Positions 20,620 through 31,286 of a stretch of DNA of 64,000 nt are shown here, in pieces (position 1 is the stretch's first letter; each line of letters starts with the position of its first letter). The notes beneath the pieces are model-generated. The model saw only the letters and a program-made list of their open reading frames with translations, had not been told where the DNA came from and made no database searches. The position numbers and the translations under genes were made by a program. The stretch is from Polaribacter sp. (lineage in GTDB: Bacteria > Bacteroidota > Bacteroidia > Flavobacteriales > Flavobacteriaceae). The stretch lies in contig NZ_JAHEHX010000003.1 in assembly GCF_024639685.1 (NCBI RefSeq), positions 248,001 through 312,000 on the forward strand, in the 5' to 3' direction.

Positions 20620-21093
20620 ATGAAATCAGAATTAAAGAACAAAACAAACTTTAATCTCAAACTATTTTTATTAACTCTTGTAGCAATAGAAATAGTGGTT
20701 TGCTACTATGCATACTATATTCTAGGAGAGATCAAACAGTTTTTTTGTTTTTTAATATTGTCTTTAAATATATTGCCGTTTTTATTGTATTATTTTAAAA
20801 TAAAAAAAATCGCTTTCATTTTAGGTTTAACAATTGGTTTACTCTTAATTCCCTACCAAAGTTTTTTATTTGTAAAATGGGTTCCTTTAAAAAAAGAATC
20901 AGCACAAATCATCAAATATATTTATGGTTATCAAAGGAATAATAGAGAATTTCCACAGAACATTTCTCATTACGAATTTAAAAATCCTAATTTGATTGGT
21001 TATTTTACATATAATACAAGTCTTAACGGTTTTGGTTTACAGTATTGTATTGGAACTAAAGGAACTACTCATTACTATTATCATAATGATTGA
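20620..21093 (+). CDS. Unrecognised small membrane protein, possibly C-terminally truncated
   Basis: A 157-residue protein I do not recognise. Residues about 13-34, 38-58 and 63-84 are strongly hydrophobic, giving three membrane helices. A roughly 70-residue C-terminal domain follows, rich in Tyr and Asn (KYIYGYQRNNREFPQ, NLIGYFTYNT), probably outside the membrane. The stop is a TGA; reading through it adds KWEYYPD before a TAA at 21112. This could be the natural end of the family with a Trp codon mutated to TGA. It is convergent with the lipoprotein PL28 gene and preceded by a loose CAGGATA-type repeat. No function is proposed. Confidence 0.6.
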   Translation: MKSELKNKTNFNLKLFLLTLVAIEIVVCYYAYYILGEIKQFFCFLILSLNILPFLLYYFKIKKIAFILGLTIGLLLIPYQSFLFVKWVPLKKESAQIIKYIYGYQRNNREFPQNISHYEFKNPNLIGYFTYNTSLNGFGLQYCIGTKGTTHYYYHND

Positions 21094-21177
21094 AAATGGG
21101 AATATTATCCAGATTAAAACCACCTTTTAGTATCAGTTTTAAATTAAAAAAATTAAATGTCTAAAAAACTATTTTAA

Positions 21178-22104
21178 TTATTTATCAACCTTTTCGTGTT
21201 CTGTGTTAGCCCATCTTATTTGTGCTCTACCTCCTCGAACACGATATGCACCATATCTAATTTTTGATTGTGTTCCTCTATCAGGTTCAGGAATATTCCA
21301 ATTAAAAGTTTCATTTCCAATTATTGCATTACAATAGTGTATTTTTTTTGAAGAATCGTTTGGGTCTTCTTTAAAACCTACCTCCATTACAAAAGAAGTA
21401 ATCTCGTTTTTATTAACTCGTTTTAATAACACAACTTCTCTACCACTTCCTGATCCACCACGCACTAATATACGTTCTGCATAAATATCAAACGCAACCT
21501 GTTTGTCTGCGTTAATACCTGTACCGTAAACGGGATGTGCTCTATATAAACAAATAGCAGGATCTGCAGAACCACCACCACCAGTATGTTGACCCTTAGC
21601 TTGAGCGATATAACTTCCACTAGTGTCAAAAGAACCTGTATCTCCAACTTCTAATATTCTAAAGTCTCCAGTAAATTTAACATATGAACCTACGTTAGGG
21701 TTTGCTATAGGCAATGAGCGTTCCATTCGAGGTTGTAAGGTATTTGTTGCATCCTGGTTATTAGATCCAGCTGTTATATTGTATATACCCCATGTAATAC
21801 CATCAATTGTACTTTCTTTATAATTGGCATAACAAGTTCTGTCGTCAATAGTCCCTACATTAACAGGGTTTGTTAAATCGTTTGATGTTCTAGTAGCATT
21901 TGCACCATCATCATTGCAAGTAGTATAATTGCCTGTATCTTCATCTGCAGCTATAACTGTAGGCTCTTGCTCAATAAATTCAAAGTCTTCAATAGATACA
22001 CCTCCAAGGCTATCATTGTCATCACTTGTACAAGAAAAGAAGATACTAAAGACAATTAACAATTTAATTGTAATAGCTTGAACATTTGATTTTACTTTTA
22101 TCAT
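21178..22104 (-). CDS. PL28-type ulvan lyase, lipoprotein form
   Basis: A 308-residue lipoprotein ulvan lyase paralogue. The start is taken as the ATG at 22104, because the -7 box ends only 8 bases above the alternative TTG at 22113. The signal ends at Cys25 (FSIFFSC), followed by TSDDND, an acidic tail that suits surface export in Flavobacteriia. The mature part begins with the PL28 pattern ADEDTGNYTTC and contains [45 protein letters not shown] and [20 protein letters not shown]. These are shared almost line by line with the two T9SS-secreted paralogues at 25898 and 27958. It has no T9SS domain. PL28 enzymes cleave ulvan endo-wise by beta-elimination. It has its own operator and is transcribed alone. 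Confidence 0.85.
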   Translation of the reverse strand: MIKVKSNVQAITIKLLIVFSIFFSCTSDDNDSLGGVSIEDFEFIEQEPTVIAADEDTGNYTTCNDDGANATRTSNDLTNPVNVGTIDDRTCYANYKESTIDGITWGIYNITAGSNNQDATNTLQPRMERSLPIANPNVGSYVKFTGDFRILEVGDTGSFDTSGSYIAQAKGQHTGGGGSADPAICLYRAHPVYGTGINADKQVAFDIYAERILVRGGSGSGREVVLLKRVNKNEITSFVMEVGFKEDPNDSSKKIHYCNAIIGNETFNWNIPEPDRGTQSKIRYGAYRVRGGRAQIRWANTEHEKVDK

Positions 22105-22121
22105 GTTTTTCAAAATTTGAT

Positions 22122-22166
22122 CAAAAATATTAAATTACTATTATATAACTATCCTGATGAATGCTG
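22122..22166 (-). promoter_or_regulatory. Composite CAGGATA operator plus perfect -7 box (minus strand, lipoprotein PL28)
   Basis: Read on the minus strand, CAGCATT (22166-22160) and CAGGATA (22156-22150) repeat with the 10-bp period. TATTTTTG, a perfect TAnnTTTG, starts after exactly 20 bases (22129-22122). It ends 17 bases before the ATG at 22104. It is divergent from, and about 115 bp away from, the plus-strand copy driving GH106. Confidence 0.87.
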
Positions 22167-22281
22167 ATAAAAACTATTATATTGAGAAAATCTGCTTGTA
22201 AATCATTCTTCTATAAATTTATTTTTTGTACATAAACTAATCGGTTGTATTTCTTATAGAAAAATAAATGATTAATTTTAA

Positions 22282-22326
22282 CCTGATATGGCAGGATACT
22301 TATTTCAAAATAAATTAATAATTTTA
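22282..22326 (+). promoter_or_regulatory. Composite CAGGATA operator plus -7 element (GH106)
   Basis: CCTGATA at 22282-22288 and CAGGATA at 22292-22298 are followed after 20 bases by TAATTTTA (22319-22326; 7 of 8 to TAnnTTTG). The start codon lies 17 bases downstream. The box pair CCTGATA/CAGGATA is identical to that at 35958. Confidence 0.86.
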
Positions 22327-22343
22327 ATATAAAATAGAGTAAA

Positions 22344-25300
22344 ATGAAGAGTAATTTAGTCTTGTTTTTGTTAACATTATGCATTCTTTCTTGCCAGTTG
22401 AAAAAGGGAAATATCGAAGATAAAACCTATAGTACGGACTTAAAAGAGTTGTCCCAAAATTTTAAATCACCCTCAAAAGAATACCATCCAGAAACTTGGT
22501 TTCATTTAAACGGAAACAATATAAGTAAAGAAGGATTAAAGAAAGATTTACAAGCAATTAAAGAAGCTGGGTTACAAGGAATTCATTTGTTTAACAAAGC
22601 AGGTAGAGCTTTTCCAAACGTAAAACCCATTAAAATTTTATCCCCAGAATGGGAAGACATGATTCGTTTTGTAGCTGATGAATGCAAACGTTTAGGGTTG
22701 AAATTTACAATGCAAAATTGTCCTGGATGGTCTATGACTGGTGGACCATGGGTGCCAGCAGAAGAAGCGCAACGTGAATTGGTAGAAACAACGTATCATA
22801 TTTCTGGAAACAAAAAATTCAATGAAATTTTAAAAATTGATTCTTTATACCATACTCCAGATTACAATTATAAAGATGTACAAGTAGTCGCTTTTCCAAC
22901 TCCAGAAGGAGTGAATTCAAAGCCTTTTAATCCATCAAAAATAGAAACCAATAACAATTTAGTTCCTTGGAAAGCTATTTTTAATCCAAATTCTAAACTG
23001 ATTGTAACAAGAAAAACAACCCATTTAGATCAACCTTTAAAAACCTACCGAAAACAAGGAGTTTTTAAAGATAACAATCAAAAAACTTGGGTTAAAACTA
23101 CCTTTGATAAAAAAGTAACAATACGTTCCATTGTTTTACCACAATTACGTCATCTAATTTTGAACTTTCAATACCCAAAAATGGATATTGCTATCAAGGT
23201 TGAAGCATTATTAGATCAAGGATTTACAGAAATTACTACCTTAAATCTACCTGATGGAAATTGGAATGACAGACGAAAGCATTTAACTTTAGCTATTCCA
23301 GAAACAACGTCAAGAAAATTTAGATTCACTTTTTTAGGAAAACATTCTATTGCACCAGAATTTATAAGATTGAGTGCAAAACCTATATTACACAATCACG
23401 AAGCAAAAGCTGCAAAAGTTTTAAGACGATTAGAAAAAGACTTTGTATATGAGTATGCTGAAAACACAATTATTGATGCAAATAAAATTATAAATCTTAC
23501 AGATAAATTAACTACTGATGGAAAATTGACTTGGGATGTTCCTCAGGGAAATTGGACGATTGTTCGTTTTGGACATATTAATATGAGATTAACCAATAAG
23601 CCTGCAGTTCCAGAAGCTACAGGTTGGGAATCTAGTAAATTAGATAAAATAGCCATAGAAAATCATTTAAAAAACGGAATGATTGGTGATTTGATAAAAC
23701 CAGGAGGTCCAATTGGAGATGGAAAATTACAAGGTCTGCTAATTGATAGTTGGGAAAGTCACGTACCAACTTGGACAGTCAATTCTGAAGATTTATTCAA
23801 AGAATTTGAAACTCGAAGAGGGTATAGTATGAAAAAATACTTGCCAGCAACTATGGGTTTTATTGTGGATGATGCCAATACAACAACCAAGTTTTTAAGA
23901 GATGTGCGCCAAACTATGGACGATGTTTTTATTGATAATTTCTTTACACATTTTGCAACTATAGCTCACGAAATGGGTGCAGATGTGTATACAGAAGGTG
24001 CAGGAGGTGAAGTTCTGCCCATAGATCCAATGCGTTATTATGGAGTTAGTGATATTCCAATGACTGAATTTTGGTATCCAAAATCTCCATCAGCACAAAA
24101 CGAATATGCTAAACCCATTTACAATGCTGCATCTGCAGTCCATTTATACAACAAACCAAAATTGGCTGCAGAGGCTTGTACTCAAGTTGGTGTAAAATGG
24201 AATGAACATCCGTTTTCTGTAAAATATCTTATCGATTATAATTTTGCAAAAGGTGTTAATCATTTGGTGTTTCATACGTTTTCTCATACCCCACAGACAG
24301 ATGTTTTTCCTGGTTCGAGCTTTGGAGGAAATATCGGTTTTCCATTGGTAAGACAACAAACGTGGTGGAAATATATGCCAGAATGGATTGAGTATTTGTC
24401 TAGAAATCAATATGTGTTGCAACAAGGAGAATATGTGGCAGATGTGTTAAGATATTATGGAGATCATTTTGATAGACCACCATTTGATCTGGATTATTTT
24501 CCAAAAGGATATCGTTTCGATTATTTAAATGAAGAAATTTTACAAGAAAAGTTAAGTATTAAAGACGGAAAAATTCATGTTAAAAATGGAGGTGATTATA
24601 AAATTATTACACTAAGAGATTCAGAGAGTATGTTGTTATCAACCCTTAAAAAACTTAAAGAATTGGTATTGGAAGGTGCTGTGATTTTAGGCGATAAACC
24701 TAAAGATTCTCCAAGTTTAATGGATGATAAAAATGATTTAGAAGAATTAAAATCTATTGTTGAGGTGTTATGGGGAAATTCTAAAAACGGTGTTAAACAA
24801 GTTGGGAAAGGAAAAGTATATTGGGGAAAAACTTTAGAAGAGGTTTTAAAAGAAGAGAAAATTGATAAAGATGTAATTGTACCTGAAAATGTAAATATCA
24901 GTTGGATTCATAGAGAAATAGAAGATGCTCATATTTATTTTGTGGCTTCTAAAGATGAAAATCCTGTTGATGTTTCCTTAAGCTTTAGAATAAAGAATTT
25001 AACTCCACAAATTTGGGACGCAGTTAAAGGAAATCAACAATACGCAAAGATTTGGAAAGCCAAAGATGATAGAACAAATGTTGTACTTTCTTTACCTAAA
25101 AATGGAAGTAAAATTATCGTATTTTCTAAAAGTGATAAAAAACCAATCGCATCAAAAGTTACGCTGAATGATGAAACTATTTTAGATACTAAAACTGGAT
25201 GGTATCAAATTCATAAAACAAAAAAATATCCAAAATTAACTTGGAATAAAAATGAATTTTCAGCTTCATTTTCTGGAGATTATATTTTTCACCGAGAAGG

Positions 25301-25811
25301 AAATGAAGATATAAAATCATCTTTTATCAAAGAAAAAACACTTCAAAATAATTGGAAATTGTCTTTCGATAAAGGTTGGGATAATCCAGAATCTATTCAA
25401 ATTGATGAATTAAAATCACTCACAAAATTAAATAATGATGCTGTAAAACATTATTCAGGAACTATAACTTATACCAAATCAATTGATGTAAAAGAAATTG
25501 GAAACACTACCATTTTGGACTTGGGTGATGTTGCAAATATTGCAGAAGTATGGTGCAATGGTAAAAAAGTGGACGTAAAATGGGCTCCTCCTTTTGAGTT
25601 TGATATTAGTAAAGAAATCAAAAAAGGGAAAAATAAGTTAGAAATTAAAGTAACCAATACTTGGAGAAATCAGTTGATTTTTGATAATAGGAGACCAAAA
25701 GGAACTAAAAAAACTTGGACAACATCTCGTCCAAAAAACAACGAAACTGAGTTAGAAAAATCTGGATTAATTGGTCCTGTTATTCTAAAATCGAGTTTAT
25801 TATTAAATTAG
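22344..25811 (+). CDS. GH106-like alpha-L-rhamnosidase, lipoprotein
   Basis: A 1155-residue lipoprotein (Cys17, CILSC) of the GH106/Glyco_hydro_106 type, which releases alpha-L-rhamnose with inversion. The TIM-barrel start is seen in [27 protein letters not shown] and [23 protein letters not shown], followed by [26 protein letters not shown] and [10 protein letters not shown] with candidate catalytic Glu residues. The C-terminal 150 residues form a beta-sandwich ([21 protein letters not shown]), a galactose-binding-like domain usual in this family. The length is within the family's range. A second, broken member of the family lies at 44868-47704. It has its own operator and is followed by an independently promoted PL28 gene. 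Confidence 0.82.
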   Translation: MKSNLVLFLLTLCILSCQLKKGNIEDKTYSTDLKELSQNFKSPSKEYHPETWFHLNGNNISKEGLKKDLQAIKEAGLQGIHLFNKAGRAFPNVKPIKILSPEWEDMIRFVADECKRLGLKFTMQNCPGWSMTGGPWVPAEEAQRELVETTYHISGNKKFNEILKIDSLYHTPDYNYKDVQVVAFPTPEGVNSKPFNPSKIETNNNLVPWKAIFNPNSKLIVTRKTTHLDQPLKTYRKQGVFKDNNQKTWVKTTFDKKVTIRSIVLPQLRHLILNFQYPKMDIAIKVEALLDQGFTEITTLNLPDGNWNDRRKHLTLAIPETTSRKFRFTFLGKHSIAPEFIRLSAKPILHNHEAKAAKVLRRLEKDFVYEYAENTIIDANKIINLTDKLTTDGKLTWDVPQGNWTIVRFGHINMRLTNKPAVPEATGWESSKLDKIAIENHLKNGMIGDLIKPGGPIGDGKLQGLLIDSWESHVPTWTVNSEDLFKEFETRRGYSMKKYLPATMGFIVDDANTTTKFLRDVRQTMDDVFIDNFFTHFATIAHEMGADVYTEGAGGEVLPIDPMRYYGVSDIPMTEFWYPKSPSAQNEYAKPIYNAASAVHLYNKPKLAAEACTQVGVKWNEHPFSVKYLIDYNFAKGVNHLVFHTFSHTPQTDVFPGSSFGGNIGFPLVRQQTWWKYMPEWIEYLSRNQYVLQQGEYVADVLRYYGDHFDRPPFDLDYFPKGYRFDYLNEEILQEKLSIKDGKIHVKNGGDYKIITLRDSESMLLSTLKKLKELVLEGAVILGDKPKDSPSLMDDKNDLEELKSIVEVLWGNSKNGVKQVGKGKVYWGKTLEEVLKEEKIDKDVIVPENVNISWIHREIEDAHIYFVASKDENPVDVSLSFRIKNLTPQIWDAVKGNQQYAKIWKAKDDRTNVVLSLPKNGSKIIVFSKSDKKPIASKVTLNDETILDTKTGWYQIHKTKKYPKLTWNKNEFSASFSGDYIFHREGNEDIKSSFIKEKTLQNNWKLSFDKGWDNPESIQIDELKSLTKLNNDAVKHYSGTITYTKSIDVKEIGNTTILDLGDVANIAEVWCNGKKVDVKWAPPFEFDISKEIKKGKNKLEIKVTNTWRNQLIFDNRRPKGTKKTWTTSRPKNNETELEKSGLIGPVILKSSLLLN

Positions 25812-25831
25812 CTTTTAAAATAGTTTTTTTT

Positions 25832-25876
25832 CAGGATAGTTCAGGACACTTTCGCTTGAAACATAGAGTAATTTGT
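25832..25876 (+). promoter_or_regulatory. Composite CAGGATA operator plus -7 element (double-trefoil PL28)
   Basis: TCAGGATAGT and TCAGGACACT stand head to tail (boxes 25832-25838 and 25842-25848). TAATTTGT (6 of 8) begins after exactly 20 bases, at 25869. It ends 21 bases before the ATG at 25898. This rules out the longer frame from the TTG at 25856, which would start inside the promoter. Confidence 0.85.
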
Positions 25877-25897
25877 TTCTTATATCTAAAAACCATT

Positions 25898-27883
25898 ATG
25901 ATAAAAAATACTTTTAAATCAATATTATTAATTATTCTCCAATGCTCATTGAGCTTAGCAGCACAAGATGCTCCACCATCAGATGGTGTTTTTCGATTGA
26001 AAAATGTTGCTACAGGACAATATCTTACTGATGCAGGTACAAGTGCAACAGCAGTAACTATGACAGATTTAGATGAGGAAACACCAAGTACACATTTTAA
26101 ATTTGTAAAAAGTGGATCTTATTATAATATAGATAGTCAGATTTTAGGAATTTTACGCGCGCCAGGTGTTGGAGGTCCTGGAGGAGCCTATGTAGTGGTT
26201 AGTACAACTAAAGCATCACCTGCAAGTGATACTGATAAAACTTGGACAATTTATCATAATGATACAAATGACACCTATAGATTTGAATCAAGAACAACAG
26301 GTAGATTTATGTATCATGAAGAAAATGGAACTGTAATCCATGCTGTAGTTGAAAATACAGATGATAGAAGTAATTGGAAACTTATTCCTTATGTACAAAC
26401 ACCAGTAGTGGTAGCAGCAGATGAAGATACAAGTACAGATCTAAATTGTCCATCTTCTGGTGAATTTCAGAATGATAGTACAAGAAATGTAGATATTGCA
26501 AATTCTGTTAATTTAGGTACTGCAGATGATAGAAGTTGTTACTCTGATTATTCAGAAAGTGAAGTTAACGGAAAAACTTGGGGTGTATACAATATAACTG
26601 CTGGATCTAACCATTGGGATGGAGAATCATTACAACCTAGAATTGAGCGTTCTCTGCCAAGATCTAGTGAAACTGGTATCGGTAGTTTCGCAAAATTTAC
26701 AGGAACCTTTAGAATATTAGAAGTAGGAGATACAGGTTCTTTTAGTTCAAGTGGAAGTTATTTAGCACAGGCAAAAGGGAAACACTCTGGAGGAGGGGGT
26801 TCTAATGATCCTGCGATTCTTTTATATAGAGCTCATCCTGTTTATGGAGATGGTATTAATGCAGGTAAACAAGTCGCTTTTGATATTTATGCTGAACGTA
26901 TTTTAGAACGTGGAGGAGAAGGTAGTGGTAGAGAAACTGTTTTCTTGAAACGAGTAAATAAAAATGAAGAGGTTGATTTTGTTATGGAAGTAGGTTTTAG
27001 ACAAGATCCTAATGATTCTACAAAAAAAATACATTATTGTGATGCTGTAATTGGAGGTGACGTTTTTAATTATAATATTCCTTCACCAGAAAGAGGTACA
27101 GAGTCTGGTATTAGATATGGTGCTTACAGAGTAAGAGAAGGTAGAGCTCAGTTTAGATGGGCAAATACGACCTATCAAAAAGTAGAAGTTGAAGATAACA
27201 ATACACCAGAGCCTTCTGATGATATTTTTAGATTGAGAAATGTGGCTACTGGACAATTTTTAACAGACGCAGGCGCAAGTGCTTCACCTGTTACGATGAC
27301 AGATTCAGGAGAAGCACAAAATACACATTGGACTTTTGTAAAATCTGGTGATTATTATAATATCGATAGTGAAACCTTAGGAATACTTCGTGCATTAGGA
27401 ACTGGTGCTGTGTATAGTACATCAAAATCTGCTCCAGCTTCAGATTCAGATAAAGTATGGACGATACATGAAACAGGAACAGAAAATATATTTCGATTTG
27501 AAGCTAGGAATAATAATAAATTTTTATACCATGAACAAGATGGAAGTGTTACTAATATTGTTGTTGATGAAAGTGACACAAGAAGTCATTGGGAAGCGAT
27601 ACCTACAAGTCAATCTTTAAGTGTTGATGATAATTTACTAAATACGGCATCTTTAAAAGTATATCCAAATCCCTCAACAAATGGTTTTACCATTGCCTTT
27701 CAAAATGTAAATAGTGCTCAAGTCCAAATTTATAATATACTTGGTAAAGTGGTGTATCGAAAAACAACTACAAATGGTATTATTGATGTTAAATCGAATC
27801 ATAATTTCCCATCAGGAATGTATTTGGTGAAGGCTTTAACTGGGGATAATAAAGTATTTCATACAAAATTGATTATCAAATAA
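25898..27883 (+). CDS. PL28-type ulvan lyase between two beta-trefoil-like domains, T9SS-secreted
   Basis: A 661-residue secreted lyase; ATG 25898 was chosen because the promoter lies upstream of it. The signal peptide runs to SLAAQ. Residues about 25-125 form a ricin-like beta-trefoil ([30 protein letters not shown]). Residues about 130-375 are the PL28 domain ([53 protein letters not shown]). Residues about 385-575 repeat the trefoil ([30 protein letters not shown]). The end is a T9SS domain ([15 protein letters not shown]). The trefoils probably bind carbohydrate and hold the enzyme on ulvan. The downstream PL28 gene begins 74 bases later, probably cotranscribed. The fold of the repeats is inferred from their pattern. 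Confidence 0.85.
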   Translation: MIKNTFKSILLIILQCSLSLAAQDAPPSDGVFRLKNVATGQYLTDAGTSATAVTMTDLDEETPSTHFKFVKSGSYYNIDSQILGILRAPGVGGPGGAYVVVSTTKASPASDTDKTWTIYHNDTNDTYRFESRTTGRFMYHEENGTVIHAVVENTDDRSNWKLIPYVQTPVVVAADEDTSTDLNCPSSGEFQNDSTRNVDIANSVNLGTADDRSCYSDYSESEVNGKTWGVYNITAGSNHWDGESLQPRIERSLPRSSETGIGSFAKFTGTFRILEVGDTGSFSSSGSYLAQAKGKHSGGGGSNDPAILLYRAHPVYGDGINAGKQVAFDIYAERILERGGEGSGRETVFLKRVNKNEEVDFVMEVGFRQDPNDSTKKIHYCDAVIGGDVFNYNIPSPERGTESGIRYGAYRVREGRAQFRWANTTYQKVEVEDNNTPEPSDDIFRLRNVATGQFLTDAGASASPVTMTDSGEAQNTHWTFVKSGDYYNIDSETLGILRALGTGAVYSTSKSAPASDSDKVWTIHETGTENIFRFEARNNNKFLYHEQDGSVTNIVVDESDTRSHWEAIPTSQSLSVDDNLLNTASLKVYPNPSTNGFTIAFQNVNSAQVQIYNILGKVVYRKTTTNGIIDVKSNHNFPSGMYLVKALTGDNKVFHTKLIIK

Positions 27884-27957
27884 AATAATTAAATTTCTTT
27901 AATTTAACATAATTACTATATGTGTTTTGGAGAAATGAAAAAATCATAAAAATTATT

Positions 27958-29085
27958 ATGAAAAAAAATACGTTAAAATTCCTTTTATGTTTCGCTTTTA
28001 TATTCTATTCACTTTTTATAAAAGCACAAACAACAGCGCCTGATGAAGATACAGGTTCGTATACCACTTGTAATGCAGATGGCGCAAATGCCACAAGAAC
28101 ATCAAATGATTTACCAAACCCAGTAAATTTAGGTACTATTGATGATCGCAGTTGTTACGCTAATTACAAAGAAAGTAATGTTTATGGAAAAACATGGGGT
28201 ATTTATAATATTACTCATAATTCTAATAATCAAGACTCAAACTCATTACAACCTAGAATAGAAAGGGCCTTAAGTGCTTCTCAGAAAACGGGTATTGGTA
28301 GTTTTGCTCGATTTTCTGGAATATTTAGAATTCTTGAAACAGGTAAGACTTCAAGTTCTGGATCGGATGGCAGTTACATAGCACAAGCTAAAGGAAAACA
28401 TACTGGTGGTGGTGGCTCTGCAGATCCTGCGATTTGTTTGTATTTAGCAAAACCAGTATATGGTACAGGTGCTAATTCTGGAAAGCAAGTATCGTTTAAT
28501 ATCTATGCAGAACGCATAAAATATCGTGGAGGATCAGGAAGTGGTAGAGAAATTGTTTTTCTGAAAAATGTACTTAAAGATGAAGAAACTACTTTTGAGT
28601 TAGAGATTGGTTTTAAACAAGATCCAAACGATACCTCAAAAAAAATACACTATTGTAATGCAATAATTGGAGGCACAGTATTCGATTGGAATGTTCCTGA
28701 ACCAGAAAGAGCAACGCAATCTAAGATAAGATATGGTGCTTACAGAGTAAAAGGTGGTAGAGCTCAAATTAGATGGGCAAATACAATGTATCAAAAAGCA
28801 GAGGTAGACAATCAGTCTTTAAGTATAGAAGATAATCAGTTATCTTTTTCTTCAATAAAAACATACCCAAATCCAACAAATGGTAATTTTACAATACAAT
28901 TAAACCATATTGATACAGCATCAATAAGTATTTACGATGTTTTAGGTAAAAAGGTATTCCAAAAAACCAATGTGAAAGAAAGTTTAGAAGTAGTAAATCA
29001 AAATAGATTTAAAACCGGAATTTATTTGATTAAAGTGAGTAATCGAAATCAAAAAGTATATTATAATAAATTAATTATTAATTAA
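27958..29085 (+). CDS. PL28-type ulvan lyase, T9SS-secreted
   Basis: A 375-residue secreted ulvan lyase. The ATG at 27958 starts a clean signal peptide ending FIKAQ; the frame extends to a GTG at 27922 without sense. The mature part is a single PL28 domain ([76 protein letters not shown]), followed by a T9SS sorting domain ([15 protein letters not shown]). It matches my recollection of the characterised PL28 enzymes of Formosa and Nonlabens closely in these motifs. It has no CAGGATA element of its own, so it should be cotranscribed with the double-trefoil PL28 gene. It would release oligosaccharides for SusCD. Confidence 0.88.
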   Translation: MKKNTLKFLLCFAFIFYSLFIKAQTTAPDEDTGSYTTCNADGANATRTSNDLPNPVNLGTIDDRSCYANYKESNVYGKTWGIYNITHNSNNQDSNSLQPRIERALSASQKTGIGSFARFSGIFRILETGKTSSSGSDGSYIAQAKGKHTGGGGSADPAICLYLAKPVYGTGANSGKQVSFNIYAERIKYRGGSGSGREIVFLKNVLKDEETTFELEIGFKQDPNDTSKKIHYCNAIIGGTVFDWNVPEPERATQSKIRYGAYRVKGGRAQIRWANTMYQKAEVDNQSLSIEDNQLSFSSIKTYPNPTNGNFTIQLNHIDTASISIYDVLGKKVFQKTNVKESLEVVNQNRFKTGIYLIKVSNRNQKVYYNKLIIN

Positions 29086-29213
29086 TTAATACTTATCATT
29101 ATAAGATTATAAAAACTCAGAAATTTTTTCTCAGTTTTTTTTGATGGTTATTTTAAGAAACTTTTGATTAAATAGAATATTAGATTTTGCCCTTAGCTTT
29201 CTTATGATTAAAA

Positions 29214-29258
29214 CAGGATGAAACAGGATAGGTTATAAAGAGTTTGTTTCTATTTTAC
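29214..29258 (+). promoter_or_regulatory. Composite CAGGATA operator plus -7 element (toroid protein)
   Basis: AAACAGGATG and AAACAGGATA stand head to tail, the cleanest direct repeat of the set (boxes 29214-29220 and 29224-29230). TATTTTAC (6 of 8) starts after exactly 20 bases. The ATG is 19 bases further on. Confidence 0.86.
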
Positions 29259-29277
29259 AAACTCAAAATTTTCCTTT

Positions 29278-31194
29278 ATGAAAAGACGTAATTTTTTGCA
29301 ACTTTCAGCATTAGCAGGTGTTGGTTTATCGCTACCAATGTCAGGCCTATTAAATGCTTGCACTAGTCATCCAGAACATTCTTTAGAATTTAAAAATTTA
29401 ATTTCTGGTTTGTTAAAAGATTGGAGTGATGGGATGCTAAAAGTACAGATTAATAACCCGTCTAATTTAGATGTTCATGGTGCTTTAGGTTGCCCATCTT
29501 GTTCACATATTCATGGACGTTGTATGGATGCAGTTTATCCATTTTTATATATGGCAGATAAAACTGGTGATGAAAAATATGTGGAAGGTGCTAAATTAGT
29601 AATGACTTGGGCAGAAAATAATGTTTCTCAAGAAAGTGGTGCTTGGACTGTAATTAAAAATCCAAAATCTTGGAAAGGAATTACCGTTTTTGGAGCAATT
29701 GCTTTAGCAGAAGCATTACATTATCATGGTCATGTTTTAGATGAAGCAACTCGAAAAGCTTGGACAGTTCGTTTAGAAAAAGCAGGACAATATATTTACG
29801 ATACTTTCACAATAGATTTTACGAATATTAATTATCCAGGAACAGCAGTATATGGATTGAATTTAATTGGGAATGTTCTAGGAAGAGAAGATTTTAAAGC
29901 GAAGAGTAAAAAATTAGCTTCTGAAGTAAAAGTATATTTTACAGAAAACGAAGGATTACTATTTGGAGAATGTAAAAAGAGCTCAAGTAAGTTAAGTGAA
30001 AAAGGCTTGCAAGGTTTAGATTTAGGATACAATGTAGAGGAAACCTTAAATAGTTTGGTAATGTATGCCATCAAGGAAAAGGATGATGAATTATTACAAA
30101 TTTTAACCAAATCTCTGAACAGTCATTTAGAATTTATGTTACCTGATGGAGCTTGGGATAACAGTTGGGGTAACAGAATGTACAAATGGAGTTATTGGGG
30201 AAGTAGAACCTGCGATGGAAGTCAACCCGCATTTGGAATGATGGCGAACATCAATCCAGCATTTGGAACAGCAGCTGTAAAAAACACAGAATTATTACAA
30301 AGATGTACAGCAGATGGATTAATTCATGGAGGTCCTGGTTTTATTGAAGCTGGTATTCCACCTTGTGTGCATCACACTTTTACGCACGCAAAACCATTGG
30401 CAGCTTTATTGGATCATTGGGATCATTTACCAGAAATTAATGCAAATGCTAATTTACCAAGAACCACTGCAGATGGAGTAAAACACTTTAAAGATTTAGA
30501 TGTGTATCTTTTTTCAAGGGGTGATTGGAGAGGAACAGTAAGTGCTTACGACGCAGAATATCATTATAAGTACGATTATCGTCAAGCTTCAGGTGGTGCT
30601 TTAGGAGTTTTGTATCATAATAAAGTTGGTCTTTTGTGTGCAGCAAGTATGGCAGAATATGCTCTAGTTGAAAAAAACAATCAACAAGTACAACCTGGAA
30701 AAGATATTTGTTTAACTCCAAGAGTTGAGGTCTATAAAGATGATGTTTGGTACACAAACTTATACGATTTACCAGCAACAGTTGCTTCTAAAGATGAAAA
30801 TGGTACGATTGAGTTGGTTGCAGATGTTAAATTAAAAAATGTAAAAAGAGAAGAAGTTTCAGGAACTGCTTCTGCATTTGATATTGCATATAATTGTTCT
30901 GCTGACAAAACTGAAATTAAAGTAAGTACAAAACAAGATATTGAAGCACAAACTGCTTTTGTATTGCCAATTGTATCTCCTTCAATTGAAGTAGTTACTA
31001 ACATTAGTGAAAACGAAATAACCATTCAAAAACCAGAAGGGTTAGTAATTATTAAAGCAAATTCACCAATAAAAACCAAAGCAATTTCAGGCAACAGAAC
31101 CTTTAATATGGTTCCTGGAGTAGAAGCAATTCCTTTTGAAGTGTTTTTTGAAAAAAACATTAAAACTATAAGTATTTCGATTAGTATCTGTTAA
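29278..31194 (+). CDS. Tat-exported alpha/alpha-toroid protein, possible PL40-type lyase
   Basis: A 638-residue protein with a twin-arginine signal (MKRRNFLQLSALAGVGLS) and a Cys28 that may also be lipidated (LLNAC). Residues about 35-390 are helical with repeated aromatic segments (CPSCSHIHGRCMDAVYPFLYM, GDEKYVEGAKLVMTWAENN, DNSWGNRMYKWSYWGSRTCDG, PPCVHHTFTHAKPLAALLDH). This is the pattern of an (alpha/alpha) toroid. The C-terminal 230 residues are beta-rich, as in heparinase-like lyases. His and Tyr residues suited to a lyase are present (HHTFTH, YHYKYDY). PL40, reported from ulvan loci, is the first candidate, but I cannot confirm the family. It has its own operator and is transcribed alone. 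Confidence 0.5.
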   Translation: MKRRNFLQLSALAGVGLSLPMSGLLNACTSHPEHSLEFKNLISGLLKDWSDGMLKVQINNPSNLDVHGALGCPSCSHIHGRCMDAVYPFLYMADKTGDEKYVEGAKLVMTWAENNVSQESGAWTVIKNPKSWKGITVFGAIALAEALHYHGHVLDEATRKAWTVRLEKAGQYIYDTFTIDFTNINYPGTAVYGLNLIGNVLGREDFKAKSKKLASEVKVYFTENEGLLFGECKKSSSKLSEKGLQGLDLGYNVEETLNSLVMYAIKEKDDELLQILTKSLNSHLEFMLPDGAWDNSWGNRMYKWSYWGSRTCDGSQPAFGMMANINPAFGTAAVKNTELLQRCTADGLIHGGPGFIEAGIPPCVHHTFTHAKPLAALLDHWDHLPEINANANLPRTTADGVKHFKDLDVYLFSRGDWRGTVSAYDAEYHYKYDYRQASGGALGVLYHNKVGLLCAASMAEYALVEKNNQQVQPGKDICLTPRVEVYKDDVWYTNLYDLPATVASKDENGTIELVADVKLKNVKREEVSGTASAFDIAYNCSADKTEIKVSTKQDIEAQTAFVLPIVSPSIEVVTNISENEITIQKPEGLVIIKANSPIKTKAISGNRTFNMVPGVEAIPFEVFFEKNIKTISISISIC

Positions 31195-31286
31195 TACATT
31201 TGAACTTAAATTTCACTAAAATTGAATTCATTAGGCTTATAAAAAGCTATTTATTAATTAGTTGATTTTTGTTAATAAAAATTTTA

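Noticed and set aside
29114..29142. CTCAG repeated around an A/T tract, like a terminator after the T9SS PL28 gene
   Set aside because: The two CTCAG copies are direct, not inverted, so no hairpin can form.
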